DNA of 64,000 bases from Tragulus kanchil (taxonomy: Eukaryota > Chordata > Mammalia > Artiodactyla > Tragulidae): contig JAIOJX010000025.1 of NCBI GenBank assembly GCA_022376925.1, forward strand, positions 183,209,801 through 183,273,800, in the 5' to 3' direction. Positions 9,801-21,535 of this stretch are shown piece after piece (positions within the stretch are counted from its first letter, which is position 1; every line of letters starts with the position of its first letter). A model generated the notes under the pieces. That model worked only from the letters and a program-made list of their open reading frames with translations, was not told where the DNA came from and ran no database searches. The translations under genes and the position numbers were made by a program.

Positions 9801-10703
9801 ACTTCAAGGCTCTGACCTTTTTGTTTTACTGAATCTGGAGGTGGGGTCTTGAATCTGCCTTTAAAAGGAGCATTATCTTCTCTAATTCTGGTAAATATTA
9901 CCAAAAGTTGAGATCCACCGCCGTGTATATGCTGGGCTTTAGCAGAGACAAATATAGAGGCAAGACATGCGCCTTATCCAGGGATTTCCTGCTCAAATTT
10001 CTCTCTCTTCTCACTGCCCCCCAGTTTCCCTTTTCTCAAGTCTAAGCATGCTTATCAAAATTGTCTTCATCTAGAAAAATTCCTCAGCCCTTTCTACCTA
10101 TCAATGATCTAAGCTAAAACCACTAACCCCATTCAAGGGCAAACTGTAATCTCCTTCCATTGGCAGTTTCTTTGGAAGAAGAGACTAAGATTTCAAAGCT
10201 TGAACAACATGAATACAATATGATTCAAAGAGACAAAGCCCACGAGTGCATTCTGATGCAGCATCAATCTTGTCTATCTTCTTGTTTACTTTGGAATCCT
10301 TTAAGAAGCCTAAAATGTTGATAGGGAAGAACCCACGAAAGAGGGAGGGTTACTATGCATTTAAATCCATAATCCAACACTGTTTTTTCTACCAATAATT
10401 CCTCACTGGAAATTGCAATATGTGCAAATTACAGACAACCTCAGGTCCTCCCCTATCACTCATACCAAACATAGTGAAGGGTCCCACATCATCTCTACAC
10501 ATAGAGACAGGGCTGTGTTATCCGTCAAAGAGCTACTGCTACCTTCAGACAGGATCTGAAGACCTTCACATGAATTATTAAGCTAGGACAGTAAGTGCTT
10601 TCAGAAAAATTCTAAGGACTGGGAAGACATTTTCTTTTAATTAAAAATTGTTATAAAGATGTTAAAACCATTTCCTTTGTCCCATTCCCATTCTTGAGAA
10701 ATT
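9801..10703. other. Anonymous LDB2 intron, single copy
   Basis: No exon or recognised repeat. Confidence 0.5.
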
Positions 10704-11074
10704 GATTTACAGTGGATATAAAATGGAGTGGATACAGATGGAGTGGAACAAATATGGACTTAAAAACTGAGAGGTCTAGGTATAATCATATCTTTGGATG
10801 AACCAGTTAATAATGCTGGGACTCGGTCTCACCTGTAAAACTACCTATCTTGCATATATGGAAACATTGAGATATGTCTTGACGCGTAAGTTCAACAAAC
10901 AGTAGATATAATAATTATGTATTAACAAGAACAGCACAGATTGCAAAACAAACCACGTTTCTATTACTTCATATCAACTAACATTTATTGAGTTTTCTCC
11001 CAAGTGTTGGGCACTCTGCTTAGGTGCTGGAGACATGACCATGAGAATAACACAGCTGCAGTTACTTCGTGGCA

Positions 11075-11695
11075 AACAGGTGGAGAAAAAATGGAAGCGT
11101 GACAGACTTTATTTTCTTGGGCTCCAAAATCACTGCAGATGGTGCTTGCAGCCATAAAATTAGAGGACCCTTGCTCCATGGGAGAAAAGCTGTGACAACC
11201 CTAGAAAACATATTAAAAAGCAGAGACATCACCCTGCCGACCAAGGTCGATACAGTCAAAGCTATGGTTTTTCCAGTAGTCATGCACAGATGTGAGAGTC
11301 GAGCCCTAAAGAAAGCTGAACACCCCAGAACTGATGCTTTGGACTGTCGTACTGGAGAAGACTCTTGAGAGTTTCTTGCATTGCAAGGAGATCAAACCAG
11401 TCAATCCTAAAGGAAATTAACCCTGAATATTCATTGGAAGGACTGATGTTGAAGCTGAAGCTCCAATACTTTGGCCACTTGATGTGAAGAGTCAACTCAT
11501 TGGAAAAGATCCTGATGCTGGGAAAGACTGCAGGCAGGAGAAGAGGGTAGCAGAGGATGAGATGGTTAGATGCCATCACTGATCAATGGACACGAGATTG
11601 AGCAAGCTCCAGGAGATGGTGAGGGACAGGGAAGCCTGGTGTGCTGGCGCAGTCCATGGGGATGTAAAGAGGTCGGACACGACTGAGTGAACAAC
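11075..11695 (+). mobile_element. BovB LINE 3' end
   Basis: About 620 bp. Reads DFIFLGSKITADGACSHKI, LPTKVDTVKAMVFPVVMHRC in one frame, then stops (GAAGACTCTTGA) and continues in BovB sequence to GACACGACTGAGTGAACAAC. Inactive fragment of the reverse-transcriptase ORF C-terminus and 3' UTR. Confidence 0.92.
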
Positions 11696-12153
11696 AAAAG
11701 TCCCCAGTATTCAGGTTCCTTAAAAATGATTTAAATATTTTAAGAAAACTACCCTATGCTTACACCTCAAGCTTTGAAAATCACATGATTTACAGTGGAT
11801 ATAATGGATGATACAGATGGAGTGGAACAAATATGGACTTAAAAACTGAGAGGTCTAGGTATAATCATATCTTTGGATGAACCAGTTAATAATGCTGGGA
11901 CTCGGTCTCACCTGTAAAACTACCTATCTTGCATATATGGAAACATTGAGATATGTCTTGACGCGTAAGTTCAACAAACAGTAGATATAATAATTATGTA
12001 TTAACAAGAACAGCACAGATTGCAAAACAAACCACGTTTCTATTACTTCATATCAACTAACATTTATTGAGTTTTCTCCCAAGTGTTGGGCACTCTGCTT
12101 AGGTGCTGGAGACATGACCATGAGAATAACACAGCTGCAGTTACTTCGTGGCA

Positions 12154-12775
12154 AACAGGTGGAGAAAAAATGGAAGCGTGACAGACTTTATTTTCTTGGG
12201 CTCCAAAATCACTGCAGATGGTGCTTGCAGCCATAAAATTAGAGGACCCTTGCTCCATGGGAGAAAAGCTGTGACAACCCTAGAAAACATATTAAAACGC
12301 AGAGACATCACCCTGCCGACCAAGGTCGATACAGTCAAAGCTATGGTTTTTCCAGTAGTCATGCACAGATGTGAGAGTCGAGCCCTAAAGAAAGCTGAAC
12401 ACCCCAGAACTGATGCTTTGGACTGTCGTACTGGAGAAGACTCTTGAGAGTTTCTTGCATTGCAAGGAGATCAAACCAGTCAATCCTAAAGGAAATTAAC
12501 CCTGAATATTCATTGGAAGGACTGATGTTGAAGCTGAAGCTCCAATACTTTGGCCACTTGATGTGAAGAGTCAACTCATTGGAAAAGATCCTGATGCTGG
12601 GAAAGACTGCAGGCAGGAGAAGAGGGTAGCAGAGGATGAGATGGTTAGATGCCATCACTGATCAATGGACACGAGATTGAGCAAGCTCCAGGAGATGGTG
12701 AGGGACAGGGAAGCCTGGTGTGCTGCGCGCAGTCCATGGGGATGTAAAGAGGTCGGACACGACTGAGTGAACAAC
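12154..12775 (+). mobile_element. BovB LINE 3' end, duplicate of 11075-11695
   Basis: Same element in duplication 4, with small differences (AAAACG for AAAAAG; CTGCGCGCAG for CTGGCGCAG). Confidence 0.92.
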
Positions 12776-13222
12776 AAAAGTCCCCAGTATTCAGGTTCCT
12801 TAAAAATGATTTAAATATTTTAAGAAAACTACCCTATGCTTACACCTCAAGCAGCTTTGAAAAATCACATCTTCCTGAGGCAAATATTTTCATTAAATGA
12901 CAGTCAGATGACAAGTATTTTTATTATATGACAAGTGACCTATCTGGACCTAGAAAGGGTTATTGGGCTGAACGTGCTAAAAAATGGAAGAGCTGCATGT
13001 ATTGTGAGACCATCTTCTCTTTCTTCCCCTTTCCTCTTGGGTTTTGGGCAACACTTCTTTCAGGTGCTAATCCTCAGTATTTACCCCTTCCCCTTTCATG
13101 TAAAAAAACCTTCCCATCGCTGTAGCCCATCCCAGAGGAATCTGCATCTCTGAATACTAATCAGGAATCCCTAAAGCCATTTTTCTTCCAGGGGAGGGGG
13201 TACCCGGCTGGAGAGGCATAAC

Positions 13223-13250
13223 GCCCCGCCCTTTATTCATGTATGCAAAT
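13223..13250. promoter_or_regulatory. GC-box and octamer motif pair
   Basis: GCCCCGCCC (13223-13231) followed by ATGCAAAT (13243-13250), a perfect octamer. This is motif evidence only; short motifs occur by chance. Duplicated near 14367-14394. Confidence 0.25.
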
Positions 13251-13686
13251 GAGCCTCCCACTCTGCGAGCGTGGAGCCGGCGCCTCTGCCTGACTGCGTG
13301 CTGTAGGTGGCAGAACTGACTCAGACAAGAGCCTCCTTCTCTGGCAGCAAGCCCGTGCATCTTGGCAGCAGCAGAGGCCTGGGGCCTTATGAAATGAGAT
13401 CAGGAAGACGGCTCGGGAGCAGGTTCCCGCAGTCACTGGCCAAATCCTTCTGGAGCCAGGATTCCTGCGCTCCCTGAGGTCTCAGACCCCCTTGAGAATC
13501 TGGTGAAGAGTATGCAGGCTGTCTTCCAAATTTTGCACAAAACACTTGGAGGTTTACGAACCCTCTTAGACTCCCATCCATTGACAGTAGATAAGCAGTC
13601 CCCTGTTTGTAACAAACTCCAAGAGACTATATAAGAGGCTATGCACGAAGGGACCAAGATTTCAAAGGTGCCTTTGTCCCCCAGCT

Positions 13687-13748
13687 TATACACACACACA
13701 CACACGCGCGCGCGCACACGCACACGCACACGCACACACACACACACT
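13687..13748. repeat. Compound (CA)n(CG)n(CACG)n microsatellite
   Basis: CA run, then five consecutive CG steps, then CACACG triplets, then CA again. Alternating purine-pyrimidine throughout. Confidence 0.92.
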
Positions 13749-14064
13749 ATCCACTCCAACCTCAAATGCATGTTAATGGAACTGAGCAGCATAGCAGAGG
13801 ATCCTTCGATTTTAAAGAACGATGTTATCTGCAAAGTTGTGTCCGCTACAGAGTTCCCATTCCCGGTCCGGTTGCTTGAAAAGAAAGGATGCAATGACAT
13901 CTTACAACACTGTATTAACCAGCAGGAGTCTGGTCTCCACCTGTGGGGCTATTGGAGGTGTGAAAGGGGCTAAAATGGAAGCGGAGGTTGGGGCGCTCAG
14001 AAGAAGGCACCTTAAGAAGTGAGAGTGATTTCCCATACAGTGATAATATAAACTGACTTCCTGA

Positions 14065-14108
14065 CCAATGAGCAGCCGCCCAGAATCAATCCCTGTCCCT
14101 GAGCCAAT
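14065..14108. promoter_or_regulatory. Two CCAAT boxes in an intronic patch
   Basis: CCAAT at 14065-14069 and 14104-14108, 39 bp apart, in locally GC-richer sequence; duplicated near 15207 and 15246. Function is speculative. Confidence 0.22.
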
Positions 14109-14830
14109 GAAATTGCAGTAGGACGTTGACTGGACCGCCCGCTCTGTGCACTCCTGGTCCAAACACAGCACTGGGACTTTTCCCCTTTCCCGGGTTTCAA
14201 CACTTCTTTCAGGTGCTAATCCTCAGTATTTACCCCTTCCCTTTCATGTAAAAACCTTCCCATCGCTGTAGCCCATCCCAGAGGAATCTGCATCTCTGAA
14301 TACTAATCAGGAATCCTAAAGCCATTTTTCTTCCAGGGAGGGGGTACCCGGCTGGAGAGGCATAACGCCCCGCCCTTTATTCATGTATGCAAATGAGCCT
14401 CCCACTCTGCGAGCGTGGAGCCGGCGCCTCTGCCTGACTGCGTGCTGTAGGTGGCAGAACTGACTCAGACAAGAGCCTCCTTCTCTGGCAGCAAGCCCGT
14501 GCATCTTGGCAGCAGCAGAGGCCTGGGGCCTTATGAAATGAGATCAGGAAGACGGCTCGGGAGCAGGTTCCCGCAGTCACTGGCCAAATCCTTCTGGAGC
14601 CAGGATTCCTGCGCTCCCTGAGGTCTCAGACCCCCTTGAGAATCTGGTGAAGAGTATGCAGGCTGTCTTCCAAATTTTGCACAAAACACTTGGAGGTTTA
14701 CGAACCCTCTTAGACTCCCATCCATTGACAGTAGATAAGCAGTCCCCTGTTTGTAACAAACTCCAAGAGACTATATAAGAGGCTATGCACGAAGGGACCA
14801 AGATTTCAAAGGTGCCTTTGTCCCCCAGCT

Positions 14831-14889
14831 TATACACACACACACACACACACGCGCACACGCACACGCACACGCACACACACACACAC
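14831..14889. repeat. Compound CA/CG microsatellite, second version
   Basis: Duplicate of 13687-13748, with only two consecutive CG steps and a longer leading CA run. Confidence 0.92.
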
Positions 14890-15313
14890 TATCCACTCCA
14901 ACCTCAAATGCATGTTAATGGAACTGAGCAGCATAGCAGAGGATCCTTCGATTTTAAAGAACGATGTTATCTGCAAAGTTGTGTCCGCTACAGAGTTCCC
15001 ATTCCCGGTCCGGTTGCTTGAAAAGAAAGGATGCAATGACATCTTACAACACTGTATTAACCAGCAGGAGTCTGGTCTCCACCTGTGGGGCTATTGGAGG
15101 TGTGAAAGGGGCTAAAATGGAAGCGGAGGTTGGGGCGCTCAGAAGAAGGCACCTTAAGAAGTGAGAGTGATTTCCCATACAGTGATAATATAAACTGACT
15201 TCCTGACCAATGAGCAGCCGCCCAGAATCAATCCCTGTCCCTGAGCCAATGAAATTGCAGTAGGACGTTGACTGGACCGCCCGCTCTGTGCACTCCTGGT
15301 CCAAAAACACAGC

Positions 15314-16000
15314 CAACCTCAAACGCTCTGCCGACTTGCTGGAGCTGACCACAGCCTGCGTTTCCCCAGTTGCAGCTCCTCGACTATTCCTGAATATGCT
15401 CCATTTCTGGTCTTTTGAGCGTGCCTCAGTTTACCTCTTTTTATTAGGCTGCCCGAGGATACGAGGGGGGAATCCCAGGGCTTTGTGGGAAGAGGCAGGC
15501 GCCCGTGAGGCTTGAGCGCTCTCAGAAGAGGAAGCCGGGAAACGTGTACGCCTTGCCTCGTCCAGTTAAGATCCCAAAGAAAACCACTGCCCACCCTGAA
15601 AAGGCTCGGATGACGCCTTCGGGGAGACTTAGTGAGAGCTTCAGACAGGGCTTGCTCCCACAGTGCGTCTGACTTCATCGTCTGGGATTCTGCCCCACCA
15701 CGGACCCTCTGGTATGAAACCCAAACCTCGAACCACAAGGATGACTTGCTGAGAGAATGAATGAATGGGTGGGTGGGTGGATGAATGATTAACAGATATC
15801 TTGGCCAGATTTATAGCAAGGAGCCATTTGCTAGTGGCAGACAAATTAGGTATTGTCCTCTGGGCTTAGAGGTGATGAGTCTGTCCATTTGGTAAATAAC
15901 TGATCGCCCTCTGTGTGCAGAATGCTTCGCCCCCGCGCACGTGTGTACACCCAGTTCCTGTGTGTCTTGGCTGGGCAGGATGACCTTAGCTCAGTCCTGG
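15314..16000. other. Anonymous LDB2 intron with short (GGGT)n
   Basis: GAATGAATGGGTGGGTGGGT with a few more bases (about 15756-15790) is the only structured element; otherwise nothing recognised. Confidence 0.5.
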
Positions 16001-16049
16001 GACTCCTGCCTCCTTCGTAGTAGAGGACTCCTGCCTTTTCGTAGTAGAG
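16001..16049. repeat. 25-bp tandem repeat, two units
   Basis: GACTCCTGCC ... TTCGTAGTAGAG occurs at 16001-16025 and again from 16026, with one base lost and one changed. Confidence 0.85.
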
Positions 16050-16395
16050 GAGAGCAGGTCTAGACAGCATGCCGTTGTGTTTTCATCTGACAGTCCCACA
16101 CTCGTTCCCTGTGCTCATCCCCGATCTGACCTTGGGAATGAGTGGCTGGTGTCTGTTGGAGTTAGCACTGGCCTCAAAGGTAATACTGGGGGGCTGGCAT
16201 CTGGCTAACTCCCAAAGTCAGGGCCTGCCCACCAAGATTTTAACTCTTTCTGAATGATGGATGCCATGCTCTGAGCTTGAGTCACCCACTCTTTGTATGT
16301 AGGTTCATCCAGGGCTACGGTGCCCACAGCAGCTCAGGCCGTAGCTCATGTTGTTCTTGCCTTGAAGACCTTCTTCCATTCTTCTCAGTCATCTT

Positions 16396-16679
16396 TTTTT
16401 AAAAAATTATTTGTTTTTAATTTTGGCCTCTTTTATTGATATTTCATCCATTTATTTTCATCCATGCTTATTCTCCGGCCTTGTGAGCCTCCCATCGCAG
16501 TGGCCTCTCTTGTTGCAGAGCTCCGGCTCTGGCTGCATGTGCTCCAGAGTGCTGGCTTGTCACTGGACACATTGGTCCAGCTGCTCCGCGGCATGTGGGA
16601 TCTTCCTGGGCCAGAAATCAAACGGGCGCCCCTTGCGCTGCAAGGTGGACTCTTTCCCCACTGGACCACCAGGGAAGCC
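16396..16679 (-). mobile_element. CHR-type SINE with perfect 15-bp target-site duplication
   Basis: Minus-strand CHR element ending CCACCAGGGAAGCC. CTTCTCAGTCATCTT occurs at 16381-16395 and 16680-16694. Confidence 0.93.
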
Positions 16680-16694
16680 CTTCTCAGTCATCTT

Positions 16695-17780
16695 AATGGG
16701 ATGCTGGCAAGCTACAACAGTGGGCTAACTGTGGCCCAACCTATCTACTGTCCAGAGCTGCTTTTTCGTTGCATCACTACAGTCCAGTAAGAGCGACAGA
16801 GTCATCTGAGCCATAAATTCCCCAAATACGTACTCTCCGGCCACTCACAGGAAGGTTGCTGATCTTTTGTCCTAAACCACTGCCACTCAGAGGAGGGGCT
16901 CTGCAAACCATTTCTTATGTGTCCTCAATCGGATAAGGAGCTTGAGGCAGAGCCTAACTCGGTTCACTGCTCCATTCATTGAGAACGTCCTATGTCAAAA
17001 AATAAGTCATTTCAACTAAACAATGTGTTCAGTAACGTGGTTGATTTACATTCCAGGGCAAGCTCCTTCTTTTGGTGTGGATCCCTAAGAGTTTGCAGGC
17101 CGGCTCTGGTCTGCAAACCAGAGCAAACGACTCTGAGCGGCAAGGTCCGGCTCAGAGTGAACACCTGTCTCTGACCATCCTCGCTCACAGAGGACTCTTA
17201 CTTCTGCAGCACTTATTACTAATCTATGTACTTCCCAGAGTTCATATTTACATTGGGAATTTTCCTTTCTTGTGGCCTTGTTTCATCTCCTTACCTATAG
17301 CAAGCCCCATCTTACTTTTCTCTCCCTTTTATTTAACACAGTATTAGCCATACTCAAATATTTGTTGAATCATAGCTGAATGATCCCTGTGGAGTCTCTA
17401 GCCTATGTCTGTCTCTGGAGTATGTACCTGATCTATATTATATCATTAACCCTCACCACCTCCTGGCCCACTTGTAACAGGTGAGAAAACTCAGGCTTGA
17501 AGCTGATATTAAAGAGTGTGATTCTTATAAGGTATCCAAGGTTATACAATCATTTGAAGGGCAGAAAAGAGATTCGCAGTCAAGTTTGCTTAACTCCAAC
17601 CCTGCGCTCTTAACTCGCTACTGCTCTGCTGTCTGCTTCTCTGAATATGAATGGCCTAAGTCTCTGCCAAGATACCAAGTCCCAAGGCTTTCCTGTCATT
17701 GACATTGCCCCTTGCCCATGGTATTGTACAAGCAACAATATGCACAGAAAGGTGTATCTATACACAGAGACGTGGCTGAC
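16695..17780. other. Anonymous LDB2 intron
   Basis: No exon or clear repeat, apart from small inverted repeats at 17103-17156. From 17096 on it is duplicated. Confidence 0.45.
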
Positions 17781-17784
17781 ACAG

Positions 17785-17995
17785 AGCGGTGCAGACCCTG
17801 GCACCAGATTCTTCTGGATTCAAACCCATGTGTTTGCCATTTACTAGCTGTGTGTTCCCAGCCAAGACTGTCAGCCTCTCTGAATCTCAGTCTCCTTATC
17901 TGTAGAATGAGGACACCGCCAGTTGTTTCTAAAGACTTGAAAGACTATATGTAGATCCTTAACGCAATGCCTGGACTGAGGTCAGGGCTCACACA
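17785..17995 (+). mobile_element. MIR SINE
   Basis: Classic MIR order: GCAGACCCTGGCACCAGATT, GGATTCAAACCCATG, CATTTACTAGCTGTGTG, CAGCCTCTCTGAATCTCAGT, ATCTGTAGAATGAGG. Confidence 0.88.
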
Positions 17996-18842
17996 GTGCA
18001 AATTGACATTATGATAAATACTGGCTGCTCCTGTGGTGCGGTTCCACAGAGGCAGCAGATCAATGTGTGATGTGGTTGGTGAACTAGTCTGGGAAGTAAA
18101 TCACCTGGTCTTCTTGAGACTTACGGGGTCTAGCCACTCCAAGGGATGGTAATCAGGCCAGCTCTGGTCTGCAAACCAGAGCAAACGACTCTGAGCGGCA
18201 AGGTCCGGCTCAGAGTGAACACCTGTCTCTGACCATCCTCGCTCACAGAGGACTCTTACTTCTGCAGCACTTATTACTAATCTATGTACTTCCCAGAGTT
18301 CATATTTACATTGGGAATTTTCCTTTCTTGTGGCCTTGTTTCATCTCCTTACCTATAGCAAGCCCCATCTTACTTTTCTCTCCCTTTTATTTAACACAGT
18401 ATTAGCCATACTCAAATATTTGTTGAATCATAGCTGAATGATCCCTGTGGAGTCTCTAGCCTATGTCTGTCTCTGGAGTATGTACCTGATCTATATTATA
18501 TCATTAACCCTCACCACCTCCTGGCCCACTTGTAACAGGTGAGAAAACTCAGGCTTGAAGCTGATATTAAAGAGTGTGATTCTTATAAGGTATCCAAGGT
18601 TATACAATCATTTGAAGGGCAGAAAAGAGATTCGCAGTCAAGTTTGCTTAACTCCAACCCTGCGCTCTTAACTCGCTACTGCTCTGCTGTCTGCTTCTCT
18701 GAATATGAATGGCCTAAGTCTCTGCCAAGATACCAAGTCCCAAGGCTTTCCTGTCATTGACATTGCCCCTTGCCCATGGTATTGTACAAGCAACAATATG
18801 CACAGAAAGGTGTATCTATACACAGAGACGTGGCTGACACAG

Positions 18843-19053
18843 AGCGGTGCAGACCCTGGCACCAGATTCTTCTGGATTCAAACCCATGTGTTTGCCATTT
18901 ACTAGCTGTGTGTTCCCAGCCAAGACTGTCAGCCTCTCTGAATCTCAGTCTACTTATCTGTAGAATGAGGACACCGCCAGTTGTTTCTAAAGACTTGAAA
19001 GACTATATGTAGATCCTTAACGCAATGCCTGGACTGAGGTCAGGGCTCACACA
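18843..19053 (+). mobile_element. MIR SINE, duplicate of 17785-17995
   Basis: Same element in duplication 6, one base changed (CTCCTTAT to CTACTTAT). Confidence 0.88.
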
Positions 19054-19259
19054 GTGCAAATTGACATTATGATAAATACTGGCTGCTCCTGTGGTGCGGT
19101 TCCACAGAGGCAGCAGATCAATGTGTGATGTGGTTGGTGAACTAGTCTGGGAAGTAAATCACCTGGTCTTCTTGAGACTTACGGGGTCTAGCCACTCCAA
19201 GGGATGGTAATCAGGCCAGTGGTACATGGAAACCTAGTAGCTGCTGTCTATGATCAGTG

Positions 19260-19375
19260 GGCTTCCCTGGTGGCTCAGATGGTAAGGAATCTGCCTGCAA
19301 TGCAGAGACCTGAGCTCGATCCCTGAGTCTGGAAGATCCCCTGGAAAAGGGAATGGCTACCTACTTCCGTATTCC
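19260..19375 (+). mobile_element. Bov-tA SINE, 3'-truncated
   Basis: GGGCTTCCCTGGTGGCTCAG to CTACTTCCGTATTCCTA; stops in the Bov-A part. Confidence 0.88.
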
Positions 19376-19378
19376 TAG

Positions 19379-19435
19379 GGCTTCCCTGGTGGCTCAGATG
19401 GTAAAGAATCCACCTGCAATGCAGGAGACCCAGAT
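19379..19435 (+). mobile_element. Bov-tA SINE head, strongly truncated
   Basis: A second GGCTTCCCTGGTGGCTCAG head follows the first directly and ends after GCAGGAGACC. Confidence 0.85.
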
Positions 19436-20640
19436 CTTTGATAACTATCCATTTTTAGAATTCAGCGATAAATACAAAATGTTCAAATCCGCAAACCAGA
19501 GTCTTTTTTTCTTTTTCTTTTCCCTCAGTAACTTACTTTTCTGGGTAACTCTGAATGAGAAAGCTATCAGAGGGTAGGGGAGGGGTGATTAAGAACAAGC
19601 TCTTATCTAAGGGTGAAGATGTCTCTCCTAATTAAGAAACACATCACAAAAAGAATCTTATACTCAAACAATAGAAAAATATACAGAATCTAGAAGGAAA
19701 CAAAACCAAACAAGCAGATAATTCCCCTAGAAACAGATAAGCTTGAATAACAGGCATCCGCAGGAGTAAAACCCACTCTGCCTTCAAGGATGAAAGCCAG
19801 GGGAGGGGAGGAAAGGCTTTCCCTGAGAAGCTGTGCAATTCCAAAACATCAGATTATGATTCAGGTTTATTTCCTGATAGGATTAAAGGTAGATTGATTG
19901 TCAAATTCAAAACATCCTCTTTTTTGATCTGAAGATTCAAGCAGGGGAGCCATTGTCTTTTCTCAATTGTTTTGCAAATTGATTACTCAGGGAAGTTATC
20001 ACGTCCACCCTGGAGAGTGGCAGCTCTGTGCGCTCCATCCGAGGAGGGGTGCAGAGATGGCTACGGGGTCTCTGCCAGAGCCAAGACTCAGGCATGCGCA
20101 TTTCAGTATCTGTTCCTTGAGCTCGGTTTTGAGGCTGCGAGGAGGAAGGATTCCTACAGCTGAGGCTCCTGGCTGGCTTTCTGACCCCTCTCAAGAGAGA
20201 AGCTCTCAGCTGCTTTCTTGAGCTGCAGAGCCAAGCTCACAGTTGGTTTCTGCTGCACCAGTCAGGCCCATGAAGAGCCAGGTCAAGGTTTCCAGCGTTT
20301 ACTCTCTTTCCCCTGGGCTCATGGACGGTGTCATTCGGCACCCTTCCACAGTGCTCTGGTCATTTGCCTTCTAGTCCTTATACCCACCCCCTCCTGCCAG
20401 TTGGCCTGTAGTGGATAGACCCCTGCATGCTATTTCCCAATTGCTTTTGCCAACTGGCCTTGGCTGAGGTTTGGCCAGTTGAAGGAACAGGGAAGACTGG
20501 GGGCAGCGGGGTGAGTTATTTGAGCAGGGCTGCTGTAACAAAGCAAGCAAACCAGGTTCTCAGTTCTGGAGGCAGAAGCCTGAAATCAAGGGGTTGGTAG
20601 GGCTGGGCTCCCTCGGCAGCGTCTGGGGAGGGCATCTTCT
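19436..20640. other. Anonymous LDB2 intron
   Basis: No exon. Around 20510-20640 (GCTGCTGTAACAAAGCAAG, CAGTTCTGGAGGCAGAAG) it resembles an old mammalian repeat that I cannot name securely. Confidence 0.4.
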
Positions 20641-21186
20641 TGCCTCATCCATCTTCTGTTGGTCCTGGGTGTCCTTTGTGTTCCTTGGTTTGGGGTTGCA
20701 TCACTTCAACCCCCTGCTTCTGTGTTTGCCTTGCCTTCCGGCCTCCGCATGTCTCTGTGACTTTTCCTCTTCATCAATGGCATTAGCCATTGGATTTCCA
20801 AATAAAGTCACGCCTTCGGGTTGCAGATAAACATGCATATTTGAGGGCATTTACTCATGGTACGACACAGGGAAAGAAGGGTATCTCTTGTCCTTTCTGT
20901 GGATCAGATGCCCTCTCCAACAGCTGTCACCAAAGTCCACAACGATCCCAATTTCTGCCAGGTGACCTGAGAGGAACACCCGCTGCCTTTCTTCCAGGAG
21001 TGGCTGTAATTAATCTTACGGCTGCCTCAGCTTCCCCTGGTGTCTCTTCCAGCTCTAACACTTCTATCGATAATTTGCCATATTATATATAGCCATTAAA
21101 TTATCTGGTGTGAGTCTTGTTTCTCTGGATAGACTCTGATTGACATTTATGGTTTGTAAGACCTTAGGCCAGATCTAAAAGGTGTG

Positions 21187-21276
21187 TTCTTGCCTGGGAA
21201 ATTCCATGGACAGAGAAGCCTGGTGGGCTATAGTCCATGGGGCCACAGAATGGACATGACTGAGTGACTGAGCTCA
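21187..21276 (+). mobile_element. Bov-A fragment
   Basis: TTCTTGCCTGGGAAATTCCA through GGACATGACTGAGTGACTGA. Duplicate at 22329-22418. Confidence 0.82.
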
Positions 21277-21334
21277 AAAATGTGTGTGGAGGCATCCTGT
21301 GTAGGAATAAGTGTGCAAATGTGTCTCTGGTTCA

Positions 21335-21535
21335 AAAGGCAGCCACCTGGTTGCTGGATGACCTTCGGGGGGTTACTTAAGCTCTTGGTGCTTGAGCTTC
21401 TCCATTGGCAAAATCTGGATAATGGTACCTAACTAATTAGGATGCTGGGAGAAACAAGAAAATCCACTTAAAGTGTGTGCCTAGGTTCTAACTTATGGAA
21501 AGTGCTCTATACGTGTGTATTATCATGACGGTGAT
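21335..21535 (+). mobile_element. MIR-like SINE
   Basis: GCTGGATGACCTTCGGG, TTACTTAAGCTCTTGG, TTGGCAAAATCTGGATAATG, GTACCTAACTAATTAGG. Duplicate at 22477-22677. Confidence 0.65.

Larger units (their letters stand above)
10704..12870. repeat. Direct duplication 4, unit ~1.08 kb
   Basis: Copy 1 is 10704-11786, copy 2 11787-12870. The first 30 bases of copy 2 carry several indels; the copy 1 tail lacks 4 bases (GCAG and one A). The interior is almost identical (for example AAAAAG versus AAAACG near 11217/12297). It carries a BovB 3' end in each copy. Confidence 0.96.
13023..15313. repeat. Direct duplication 5, unit ~1.15 kb
   Basis: Copy 1 is about 13023-14170, copy 2 about 14179-15313, with a degraded join. 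The embedded CA/CG tract differs in composition between copies, not just in length. Confidence 0.95.
17096..19217. repeat. Direct duplication 6, unit 1058 bp, clean join
   Basis: Copy 1 is 17096-18153, copy 2 18154-19211. CAGGCC occurs at both unit starts and again at 19212-19217, so the join shows 6 bp of microhomology. One C/A substitution is seen (near 17893/18951). Confidence 0.96.

Noticed and set aside
11075..12775. Active BovB retrotransposon
   Set aside because: Only the 3' ~620 bp is present, with an internal stop and frameshifts; no endonuclease or catalytic reverse-transcriptase motifs.
13628..13635. TATATAAG as a core promoter
   Set aside because: A lone TATA-like word in intron with no downstream exon or transcript evidence; retained only as part of the speculative motif patch.
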